DNA of 64,000 bases, from positions 1,327,001 to 1,391,000 of the forward strand of contig NZ_CP017076.1 in assembly GCF_001742225.1 (NCBI RefSeq), in the 5' to 3' direction. Shown here in pieces: positions 51,065 through 59,314 of the stretch. The DNA is from Novosphingobium resinovorum (lineage in GTDB: Bacteria; Pseudomonadota; Alphaproteobacteria; Sphingomonadales; Sphingomonadaceae). A program made the translations under genes and the position numbers. Under the pieces are notes generated by a model. The model ran no database searches, was not told where the DNA came from, and saw only the letters and a program-made list of their open reading frames with translations. Every line of letters begins with the position of its first letter. Within the stretch, counting starts at the first letter, position 1.

Positions 51065-51724
51065 ATGAAACATGCGAAAGCGGGCGATCCGGCCCAGCCC
51101 GGAGCGGACACTGCCGCCAGGCGCTACGGCAAGGGTTCGGCGATGCGGGAGAAGATTCTCGCGGATACCGTGCGGCGCTACTGCTCGGATGCCGCGGCGC
51201 CGGTCAGCCTTCGCGCCTTGAGCCGCGAGCTTGGCATCGAAGCGGCGCATGTCCTCTATTACTTCGGAACGTTCGAGCACCTGCTCGAATGCGTGCTCAA
51301 CCGGTGGGACGAGGAGGCGGCCGGCATCGCTGTCCCCGGCGATGGTGCGCTGGCGGTTCTGAGCCGCTATGTCGCCTCGGTCCGCCGCAACCTGACCGCG
51401 CCAGGGGTCGTACGCCTTTATTTCCAGTTCGCTTCCGACGCTCTGGAGCCGGGGCACCCGGCCCATGCCTACTTCACGGCGCGGTTCGAGGGCATCCGGC
51501 GCGAACTGTGCGATGCGCTCAAGCGAGGGCAGCAGGCAGGTGTCATCGCACCGCACGTCGATGCTGACTATGCTGCGCAGTCGCTGATCGCCCTGTCGGA
51601 CGGATTGCAGTTTCAGGCGCTGCTCGGCGGGGCTGTGGATGCCGCAGAGCACCTTGATCGGGCCGTGAGGCAACTTCTCGTGCGACCCGGCCACGATCAG
51701 TCGGCTGCGGCCGAAATTCATTGA
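51065..51724 (+). CDS. TetR-family transcriptional regulator
   Basis: 219 residues from ATG 51065, with a gagag ribosome site 6 bases upstream. The N-terminal helix-turn-helix is REKILADTVRRYCSD, then VSLRALSRELGIEAAHVLYYFGTFEHLLECVL, and the ligand domain has the helices LSRYVASVRRNL and FTARFEGIRRELCDALKRGQQAG. It precedes the carboxylesterase and TonB receptor genes and faces them across an AT-rich gap holding a perfect palindrome, a candidate target site. Confidence 0.9.
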   Translation: MKHAKAGDPAQPGADTAARRYGKGSAMREKILADTVRRYCSDAAAPVSLRALSRELGIEAAHVLYYFGTFEHLLECVLNRWDEEAAGIAVPGDGALAVLSRYVASVRRNLTAPGVVRLYFQFASDALEPGHPAHAYFTARFEGIRRELCDALKRGQQAGVIAPHVDADYAAQSLIALSDGLQFQALLGGAVDAAEHLDRAVRQLLVRPGHDQSAAAEIH

Positions 51725-52064
51725 ACGAAACTGTGACCGGCTGTCGCCGCGATGACAAAATTGTGCCGAGGTTTTAAATTTTTAACACTGCATAAAATTA
51801 ATGACAGGGCGACCGATGGGCTTGTTTCACTAGGGTGCACCCGTCTTCATGTCTATTTATAGTATTCCGTAAAATCCAGTTTGTTGAAAAATTCTTCTTA
51901 GTTTTTTGCGATAATCGACAATATCTTTGGGATTTTTACAAAAGTATGATTTTGTAAAAATCGTTCCTAAATATATCCGCCAGACGAATACACGCCTCAA
52001 GGGACTGCTAATTTATTTATCACTGACGCAGTTTATTTCCATCACGGAATCGGACGGGTGCGTC
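51725..52064. promoter_or_regulatory. AT-rich upstream region of the esterase gene
   Basis: About 340 bases, visibly AT-richer than the genes around it, with no gene. At 51931-51962 there is a perfect 13-bp inverted repeat, gatttttacaaaa / ttttgtaaaaatc, around a 6-bp spacer. The base skew and the palindrome mark a regulatory region, most likely controlled by the TetR regulator ahead of it. Confidence 0.6.
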
Positions 52065-53684
52065 ATGTCGCGGCGAAGCATATTATCGTTTTGTATGGTG
52101 CCCATACTGGTGGGCATTTCGGTGCCTTCGCCGGAAGCCGCTACTGTGCCCGACAGCCTGCGCGTGGATGGCGGCGCCATCGCCCCGGCTCCGGCCCGTG
52201 CCGATGGTGTCCGGGTCTACAAGGGCATCCCTTATGCCGCCGCGCCCATCGGCGAACGGCGCTGGGAGCCTCCCGCTGCGGTTGTCCCATGGCAGGGCGT
52301 GCGCAGCACCGATACGTTCGGCGCCGACTGCATGCAGGCGGTGAACGAGAACAGCCCGGCCGAGCGGCCGCGCTCTGAAGACTGTCTTTTCCTCAATGTC
52401 TGGGCGCCGGCCAAATCGGGGCGCCACCCGGTATTCGTGTGGATCCATGGTGGCGGATCGCGGGTCGGTTCCGGGGCGCAGCCGACGTTCGATGGCTCCG
52501 CCTTCGCGCGCAAGGGGATCGTCGTGGTGACGATCAACTACCGCCTCGGGCCGCTGGGCTTCCTGTCCACTCCGGAACTGAGCGCGCGGAGTGGCTACGA
52601 TGCCTCGGGCAACTACGGCTTCATGGACGTGATCGCCGCGCTCGGGTGGGTCCGGCGCAACATCGGCCGCTTCGGCGGCGAGCCGGGCCGGGTCACCATC
52701 GGCGGGGAGTCCTCGGGTTCGGTGACCACCAGCGTCATGATGGCTTCGCCGCTCGCGAAGGGGCTGTTCGCGCAGGCAATCGGCGAAAGCGGCTCATCGC
52801 TGCGCCGCGCGGAGCCCGCCAGCATGGGCGCCACGACCCTGGCGTTCGAGGAAAAGCGCGGCACCGCGCTGATGCAGGACTTGGGGGCGAGCGATCTTGC
52901 CGCGCTGCGCCGGGTACCTGCCGAGCGCGTCCTTGCCAGCGCCGCAAGGCTCGCCAACGGCCAGTTCTACAATCTGCCGGTGGTCGACGGGCACCTGCTA
53001 CCCGATGCCCCCTGGCGCATCTTCGCCTCGGGAAAATTCAACGACGTGCCGCTGCTGGCGGGCTGGAACGCGGATGAAGGTTCGCTGACGCTGCTTGGTC
53101 CGAAGCGCAGCTTCGCGCAGATGCTGCAGGCGACCTACGGCGCCGAGGCGGGCGCAGTCGCACGCCTCTATCCGCATGCACCCGGCGACGACCAGGCAGC
53201 TCTGGTCGCGGCAGCAGGGCATCACAACATCGCCTACCCAACCTGGCTCTGGGCTTATGCCGCGGCGCGTTTCGGTCGCGGCCCGGTCTACCTTTACGAG
53301 TTCGACCACGCACCGCCCGTGCCGGAGGGAACCTTCGGCACCGGTTTCGACGTGCGCCTTGCCGGCGCATACCACGGTGCCGAGATACCCTATGTGTTCG
53401 ATACGCTCGAGGCGCAGCAGGGTTGGCGCATCGCCGAGGCCGATCGCGCCGTCGCGCGGCAGATGAATGCCTGGTGGGCGGCGTTCATAAGCACGGGCGC
53501 TCCGGGCGGCGAAGGGGCGGCACACTGGCCGCGCTATGTCCCCGGGGAGGCGGCGAGGCGCATGCAGGTTACCGAGCATCCAGGGGCTGTACCAGACCCG
53601 GACCGGGCGCGGTTCGACGGGCTGATGAAGGTTCACGCGGCGATCGATCCGCCGCTGCCGGGGCCGCCCGCGCCGCGCCGCTGA
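52065..53684 (+). CDS. Exported carboxylesterase type B
   Basis: 539 residues from ATG 52065; the open frame reaches 51927 but that part lies across the palindrome. The leader ILSFCMVPILVGISVPSPEA suggests export. Carboxylesterase landmarks are present: SEDCLFLNVWAP, the oxyanion HGGG in FVWIHGGGSRVG, nucleophile Ser in GGESSGSVTTSVM, acid Glu in AGWNADEGSL and His in GAYHGAEIPYVF. It should hydrolyse esters in the periplasm or outside. Immediately followed by a TonB receptor, it may deliver ester-linked substrates to it. Confidence 0.9.
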   Translation: MSRRSILSFCMVPILVGISVPSPEAATVPDSLRVDGGAIAPAPARADGVRVYKGIPYAAAPIGERRWEPPAAVVPWQGVRSTDTFGADCMQAVNENSPAERPRSEDCLFLNVWAPAKSGRHPVFVWIHGGGSRVGSGAQPTFDGSAFARKGIVVVTINYRLGPLGFLSTPELSARSGYDASGNYGFMDVIAALGWVRRNIGRFGGEPGRVTIGGESSGSVTTSVMMASPLAKGLFAQAIGESGSSLRRAEPASMGATTLAFEEKRGTALMQDLGASDLAALRRVPAERVLASAARLANGQFYNLPVVDGHLLPDAPWRIFASGKFNDVPLLAGWNADEGSLTLLGPKRSFAQMLQATYGAEAGAVARLYPHAPGDDQAALVAAAGHHNIAYPTWLWAYAAARFGRGPVYLYEFDHAPPVPEGTFGTGFDVRLAGAYHGAEIPYVFDTLEAQQGWRIAEADRAVARQMNAWWAAFISTGAPGGEGAAHWPRYVPGEAARRMQVTEHPGAVPDPDRARFDGLMKVHAAIDPPLPGPPAPRR

Positions 53685-53779
53685 TTACTGAATAACACAA
53701 GCAGAAGCCAACGTTGCGAGCACCTCTTCGGGGGAGGGTGGCGCTCGTCCATGACAAATCCAGAGTGAGGACAACGACC

Positions 53780-56284
53780 ATGAAGTTGAGGGATTTCATC
53801 AAGCACGACGCTGCGCGGGTATCGATCGTCGCATTGACGGTTTCGGGGGCCATCGCGGGGTCGGCGCCCGCGTTTGCGCAGGAAGCAGCGAGTCCGCCCG
53901 CGCAGCAGGAACCCGCGAGCGGCGAGATCTTCGTCACCGCGCGCAAGAGCGCCGAGAGCATTCTCGAGACGCCGATCGCGGTCTCCGCGTTGACCGGCGA
54001 GGACATCCGCGCACGCGGCATCGTCTCGGTGCAGGACATCGCCGCCTATACACCGGGCATGAAGGTCGTGAACAACGGCGCGGGCCGCAACGACCGTTCG
54101 TTCCAGCAGATCATCATCCGCGGCTTCACCCCGCCCAATGCCGTCGCCCAGACCGCCTCGGTGTTCATCGACGGCGTGCCGGTCAGTTCGGCCACGGCGA
54201 TCAACAACATCACCAATCCCGAGCGCGTCGAAGTGCTCAAGGGACCGCAGGCCGCCTACTTCGGTCGCCAGACGTTCGCCGGCGCGGTCAACGTCGTGAG
54301 CAAGGCACCCAGCGACCACTGGACCGGCACCGTCGATGCGATGATCGGCACGCGCAACAGCTACGACGTCATGGGCGAAGTGAGCGGCCCACTGGTCGAT
54401 GACCTGCTCGGCATCCGCGCCACCGTGCGCAAGTACGCCAAGGACGGTTCCTACGAGAACGCCGGGGTCCCGGGACAGACGCTGGGCGACCAGAAGACCC
54501 GCACCGGCACCCTGGCCCTCACTTTCACGCCCGCCTCGAACCTGACGGTCAAGGGCTTCGGCATGATCACCTACAACGACGACGGCCCCAGCGCGCAGGG
54601 TCTGATCGGCGCATACCAGGCGACCGACGACAATGGCCGGGTGATCGTGCAGGACCAGTCGAACTGCAGCTTCAACGTCACCAATTCCAGCGGGGTCACC
54701 CGCACCAACCGCTATATCTGCGGCACGGCGCCCAAGCTGGTGAACTCGCCCTCGGCGAACACCACCAACGACGCCTTCATCAAGAATTTCCTCGCCAATC
54801 CGAAAGGCCGCCTGATCTCGCCGGAAGACGGCGTGCAGGGCTATGGTCTGCGCAGCCGCTTCTACCACCTGCATGCCTCGGTGGACTGGGAAGTGGCCGA
54901 CGGTGTGACGCTCAGCTCGCTGACCGGCATGAACAAGGAGCGCAACAGCGAACTGGCCGACCTGGACAACTACTACAGCGTCGGACAGGCCAACATCTTC
55001 GGCTCGGCCGGATCGCGCAGCTACTTCGATTTCCCGTTCCTGGTGGAGCGCAGGCAGAGCGACTGGTCGCAGGAATTCCGGGCGCGCTACGACACCGACC
55101 GCTTCAAGGGCACCGTCGGCGTCAGCTACCTCGACGCGCGCTACCAGAACGCCAATGGCGGCGGCAACAACGCGCTGGGCATCTCCACCTTCTCGGCCGT
55201 CTTCGGACAGTCGCGCAACCAGACCTTGGGCGCATTCTTCGGCCTCAGCTACGACCTGACCGACAAGCTGACCATCAGCGTCGACGGGCGCTACCAGATC
55301 GACAAGCTCTATGCCTATGCTCCGCCGGGCGGCCTGACCGTCACGACCGACGCTTTCGCCCCCGCCGGCTTCTATGCCGAGGGCCAGACTCTGGCCCATA
55401 AGAACTACCGCAATTTCATCCCGCGCGGCATCGTCCAGTACCAGTTCGATCCCGACACGATGTTCTACGCCTCCTACGCCAAGGGCATCAATCCGGCGGG
55501 CTTCAACACCCAGTTCCTGACCGGCACGCCGTCGGTCCAGCAGACGGCGGCGGCATCGGGCCTTGCCATCGAAGTCGATCCGGAGAAGCTGGACAACTAC
55601 GAGATCGGGCTGAAGGGGCGCCTGCTGGGCAACAGCGTGCGCTACACGCTGGCGGCCTACAGGGCGATCTGGAAGAACCAGATCAACTCGGCGGACGTGG
55701 TGTTCTTCGATGCGCAGACCAACACGCCGCAGGTGATCACCGCATTGCGTAACGCGGGCAAGGTCATCATGACCGGGTTCGAGGCTGAAGTCTTCGCCGA
55801 CGTGACCGACAACCTGTCCATCACCGCCAGCGGCGCGATCAACGCCAGCTCGATCCGCAGCCTGACCGCGCCGTCTTCGACTGCGCTGACCGGCATTACC
55901 GACTTCCGGGGCAACGAGAACCCGCTGACCTCGAAGTATTCGGCGGCGGTCAGCGTCAGCTACAGCCATCCGATCCCCGTGGCGGACGGTGCCAAGGCGT
56001 TTATTCGCGGTGACCTCAGCTACAAGTCGGGCGTCTACTCGGATGCGTCGAACGTGCTCAAGTCGCCCGACCTGACCCTGGTGAACATGCGCACGGGCAT
56101 CGAGACCGGCAAGGTCAACGTCGAGGTCTTCGTGAACAACGTGTTCAATACGCACGCCTATACCAGTGTTGCGTTGGGCACTCTGTTCACCAACGACTTC
56201 CGCTATACCGGCACCAACACGGCCGCGATCGTCGGCCTGCCGGACTTGCGCACGGCTGGCCTGCGTATCCGCTACAGCTACTGA
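53780..56284 (+). CDS. TonB-dependent receptor next to the carboxylesterase
   Basis: 834 residues from ATG 53780. Signal peptide VSIVALTVSGAIAGSAPAFAQ, TonB-box-like EIFVTARKSAESILETPIAVSAL, plug VQDIAAYTPGMKVVNNG to PERVEVLKGPQAAYFGRQTFAGAVNVVSKAP, then a barrel ending with GLRIRYSY. The plug is of the sphingomonad aromatic/oligosaccharide-receptor type; the substrate is not assigned. The esterase ends 95 bases upstream. Confidence 0.92.
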   Translation: MKLRDFIKHDAARVSIVALTVSGAIAGSAPAFAQEAASPPAQQEPASGEIFVTARKSAESILETPIAVSALTGEDIRARGIVSVQDIAAYTPGMKVVNNGAGRNDRSFQQIIIRGFTPPNAVAQTASVFIDGVPVSSATAINNITNPERVEVLKGPQAAYFGRQTFAGAVNVVSKAPSDHWTGTVDAMIGTRNSYDVMGEVSGPLVDDLLGIRATVRKYAKDGSYENAGVPGQTLGDQKTRTGTLALTFTPASNLTVKGFGMITYNDDGPSAQGLIGAYQATDDNGRVIVQDQSNCSFNVTNSSGVTRTNRYICGTAPKLVNSPSANTTNDAFIKNFLANPKGRLISPEDGVQGYGLRSRFYHLHASVDWEVADGVTLSSLTGMNKERNSELADLDNYYSVGQANIFGSAGSRSYFDFPFLVERRQSDWSQEFRARYDTDRFKGTVGVSYLDARYQNANGGGNNALGISTFSAVFGQSRNQTLGAFFGLSYDLTDKLTISVDGRYQIDKLYAYAPPGGLTVTTDAFAPAGFYAEGQTLAHKNYRNFIPRGIVQYQFDPDTMFYASYAKGINPAGFNTQFLTGTPSVQQTAAASGLAIEVDPEKLDNYEIGLKGRLLGNSVRYTLAAYRAIWKNQINSADVVFFDAQTNTPQVITALRNAGKVIMTGFEAEVFADVTDNLSITASGAINASSIRSLTAPSSTALTGITDFRGNENPLTSKYSAAVSVSYSHPIPVADGAKAFIRGDLSYKSGVYSDASNVLKSPDLTLVNMRTGIETGKVNVEVFVNNVFNTHAYTSVALGTLFTNDFRYTGTNTAAIVGLPDLRTAGLRIRYSY

Positions 56285-56324
56285 AAATGACGTCGGCGTC
56301 AGGCCCTCCCTGACGTCGGCGCCA

Positions 56325-56366
56325 TGGTGGAGGCTGCCGTTGCCGGTGCGGCCTCCACCACCTTTT
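56325..56366 (+). terminator. Hairpin with T run after the receptor gene
   Basis: Arms tggtggaggc (56325-56334) and gcctccacca (56351-56360), followed by cctttt. A direct repeat of tgacgtcggcg lies just before it. Confidence 0.7.
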
Positions 56367-56459
56367 GTCGCCGGCCTTTGTTGTCGGGGCATCATCGATG
56401 GCGGGTGTGGACGGATGGTGTTAGAGGCCGCCGCCCCATCAAAGCAGGAATTCAATTCG

Positions 56460-56792
56460 ATGATTCAGCCCGGCGCGACGTTCAAGGACAATCTGCAGAA
56501 GCTCCCGCCGATCGATGGGCTGGAGCGCATCGACCTTGTCGCGGTCGATGGAACGGTAGTTGCCAGCATCGAGAACCAGCCCGGCAAGCAGGGGTCGCTC
56601 GCCGTGTATCAGCACCTGAAGCAGTGCTTCCCCGCCCTTGACGCCGCAGCGGCCGAGCATGGCCTGGGCGTGTTTGCCGAGCACACGGCCGATGCCCGCA
56701 ACCGTCCCGGCGCCCATCCCAATATCGACCGCCTGCTGGACATTGCCGCCGGTGGCAGCCCGCTCTCCATCGAGATCATTCCCCAGTCGTAA
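56460..56792 (+). CDS. DUF2322-family protein
   Basis: 110 residues from ATG 56460; an ATG at 56415 would add 15. The sequence FKDNLQKLPPIDGLERIDLV, GTVVASIENQPGKQGSLAVY and TADARNRPGAHPNIDRLLDIAAGG matches the DUF2322 pattern, a small cytoplasmic family of unknown function. It lies alone between two TonB receptors, after the terminator of the first. Confidence 0.7.
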   Translation: MIQPGATFKDNLQKLPPIDGLERIDLVAVDGTVVASIENQPGKQGSLAVYQHLKQCFPALDAAAAEHGLGVFAEHTADARNRPGAHPNIDRLLDIAAGGSPLSIEIIPQS

Positions 56793-56855
56793 GGCTGAGG
56801 GCGCTTGGGCGAACGGCCATGGTGGCCGCCGAAATGCCTGAAATACGGCTGTGAA

Positions 56856-56891
56856 CATGGGGTGGCAGCTCGGAGGAGCTGCTGCCCCATG
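56856..56891 (+). terminator. Hairpin after the DUF2322 gene
   Basis: catggggtggcagctc pairs with gagctgctgccccatg (two G-U pairs) around ggag. No T run. It lies before the promoter of the next TonB receptor. Confidence 0.55.
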
Positions 56892-57083
56892 TTCGCGTAA
56901 TATCATGCGAAACCACCCGAATTCGGGAGATCTGCCTGGAATAGCGTTGCGCTCATCGCAACGAACCTCACGGATTGGCTGCATTGAAGGGCAACCGCGC
57001 TCGTGTGACGTTTCTGTCATCCGGCGATGCGGGGACACTTGCTGTCGCGCCGGTTAAAGCACAATCGGGTTGAAAGGGGTTCC

Positions 57084-59312
57084 ATGAAGATCGAGACGAA
57101 CGCAGCGCTGAGGCTTTTCGTAACCGGCATGATGACCGGCACCGCGCTGTGCGCCGTGCCTGCACTTGCGCAGGACGCGGCGACGGCCGCTGAGGGCACC
57201 GGCGGCGACATCGTCGTCACCGCTTCCAAGCGTACGTCCTCGACCGTTCAGGATACCCCGATCGCCGTGCAGGCGCTGGGCGGCGACGCGCTGAAGGACA
57301 AGGGTGCGGTCGACTTCGCGGACTTCTACCACGCGATTCCGGCCCTGTCGGTTCAGGACGAAGGCCCCGGCGACAAGCGCTACGTCATTCGCGGCGTCAA
57401 CTCGGCCGGTGCCAGCACCGTGGGCATGTACCTCGACGAGACCGTCATCACCGGTGAGAACGCGCAGGACGGCGGCGGCCAGGCCCCCGACATCAAGCTG
57501 TTCGACATCGACCGCGTCGAAGTGCTCAAGGGTCCGCAGGGCACCACCTTCGGCGCCAGCTCGATGGCGGGCACGATCCGCTACATCACCAAGAAGGCCG
57601 ATCCCGACGGCGGCGTGAACGGCTACGTCCAGTCGGCCCTGCGCGCCACCAAGGGCGCATCGCTGGGCATGCAGACCGACGGCGCCGTCAACCTGCCGGT
57701 CATCCCCGGCGTCCTCGCCGTGCGCGCCTCGGGCTTCTATGCCGACCTGCCGGGCTGGATCGACAACCGCTTTCAGAAGGGCGCCAACGCCGAAAAGAGC
57801 AAGGCCGGCCGCCTGACCGCCCGCCTTCAGGCAACCCCGGACCTGACCGTAGACCTCACCGCGATGTACCAGGACGTCCATCAGGACGCGAAGAACTTCT
57901 ACAACAAGCTGGATTACGACGGCAACGTGCTGCCCTCGAACTATCAGGCCGACGAAGTGCGCGCGCCCTACAGCGACAAGAGCGAAATCTACAACGCGAC
58001 CGTCAACTACAAGCAGCCCTTCGGCACGTTCACCGGCACCGTCTCGCGCTTCGTGCGTGACACCAGCTTCGTGCGCGATGCCTCGCTGGCGGCGCAGGCG
58101 TTCCTCGGCCTGCCGCACGACACCACCGGCCGCAGCGCTCTGAAGCAGGACAAGCACCGCCGGGTGGACAGCGGCGAACTGCGCTTCGCGTCCGACTTCG
58201 ACGGCCCGTTCCAGATCCTCGTCGGCGGCTTCTTCCAGAACGAGAACCGCTTCTTCAACAGCTCGTGGCCCAAGGCCGACGTCAACGGCAACCTGCCCGC
58301 CGATGCCGACATGCTGCTCGACCGCACCGTCGACACCCGCATCAAGGAACGCGCGCTGTTCGGCGAACTCAGCTATGAGATCCTGCCGGACCTGACGTTC
58401 ACCGCAGGCGGCCGCCTGTTCGACTTCAAGCTTGAGCAGCAGTCGGTCGCCAACGTCGCCTTCGGCGGCGGCACCGGCGCGGGCGCAGGGCCGAAGCTGC
58501 ACACCAAGGACAACGGCCTGATCGGCCGCTTCAACCTTGCGTACAAGCTGAGCGATCAGGTCAACACTTACGTGCAGGTCGCACAGGGCTACCGCTCGGG
58601 CGGCACCAACGACCAGACCGCCGCTGCCATCGCCAATGTCGTCATACCCGACGGCTACGGTTCGGACTCGCTGTGGTCCTACGAGTGGGGCGTGAAGACC
58701 ACGCTGCTTGATCGCAAGCTGTTCCTGAACGGCGCGGTCTATTACATCGACTGGTCGGATATCCAGGTCTCGCAGCAGGCGACCGACGGCACCGTGTCGT
58801 TCGGCTACACCGGCAATGGCGGCAAGGCCGAGGTCAAGGGCATCGAAATGACGCTCGATGCGCGCCCGATCCCGGGCCTGCAGATCAACCTGTCGGGCAA
58901 CTACAACACCGCCAAGCTGGCGCAGGACAACCCCGTTGCCGGCACCGGCAACAAGGGCGACCGCATCCCCTACGTGCCGGAATTCACCGGCGCGGGCAGC
59001 GTCAACTACACGACCTTCGTGGACGCACTGGGCGTGGACGCTTCCTTCGGTGCGGACGTGAGCTATCAGGGTTCGATGGCCACCAAGTTCAACCCGGCCA
59101 TCGACAACTACCAGCCGCTCGACTCCTACTGGCTGGTCGGCATGCATGCCGGCATCAGCAAGGGTCCATGGCAGGTGAACCTCAACGTCACCAACCTGTT
59201 CAACGACCAGACCACGATCAACTACAATGAGATCGTTCCGGGCGTGTACCCGCTGGGCTACTACATGAACCGTCCGCGCACGGTCAGCCTGTCGGGAATG
59301 GTGAAGTTCTGA
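57084..59312 (+). CDS. TonB-dependent receptor paired with GH3 beta-glucosidase
   Basis: 742 residues from ATG 57084, with aaagggg upstream. Signal peptide LFVTGMMTGTALCAVPALAQ, then DIVVTASKRTSSTVQDTPIAVQ, plug FADFYHAIPALSVQDEGPGD to DRVEVLKGPQGTTFGASSMAGTIRYIT, and a barrel ending RPRTVSLSGMVKF. It is followed after 2 bases by an exported GH3 enzyme and then by a LysR gene. The set suggests uptake and hydrolysis of a glucoside or oligosaccharide. Confidence 0.93.
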   Translation: MKIETNAALRLFVTGMMTGTALCAVPALAQDAATAAEGTGGDIVVTASKRTSSTVQDTPIAVQALGGDALKDKGAVDFADFYHAIPALSVQDEGPGDKRYVIRGVNSAGASTVGMYLDETVITGENAQDGGGQAPDIKLFDIDRVEVLKGPQGTTFGASSMAGTIRYITKKADPDGGVNGYVQSALRATKGASLGMQTDGAVNLPVIPGVLAVRASGFYADLPGWIDNRFQKGANAEKSKAGRLTARLQATPDLTVDLTAMYQDVHQDAKNFYNKLDYDGNVLPSNYQADEVRAPYSDKSEIYNATVNYKQPFGTFTGTVSRFVRDTSFVRDASLAAQAFLGLPHDTTGRSALKQDKHRRVDSGELRFASDFDGPFQILVGGFFQNENRFFNSSWPKADVNGNLPADADMLLDRTVDTRIKERALFGELSYEILPDLTFTAGGRLFDFKLEQQSVANVAFGGGTGAGAGPKLHTKDNGLIGRFNLAYKLSDQVNTYVQVAQGYRSGGTNDQTAAAIANVVIPDGYGSDSLWSYEWGVKTTLLDRKLFLNGAVYYIDWSDIQVSQQATDGTVSFGYTGNGGKAEVKGIEMTLDARPIPGLQINLSGNYNTAKLAQDNPVAGTGNKGDRIPYVPEFTGAGSVNYTTFVDALGVDASFGADVSYQGSMATKFNPAIDNYQPLDSYWLVGMHAGISKGPWQVNLNVTNLFNDQTTINYNEIVPGVYPLGYYMNRPRTVSLSGMVKF

Positions 59313-59314
59313 TC

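Noticed and set aside
53633..56455. Minus-strand frame of 940 codons opposite a TonB receptor
   Set aside because: Low-complexity Arg/Val/Gly translation opposite a clear receptor gene; no start site or family.
57054..59147. Minus-strand frame of 697 codons opposite the last TonB receptor
   Set aside because: Same antisense effect of GC-rich third positions; the receptor has signal peptide, plug and barrel.
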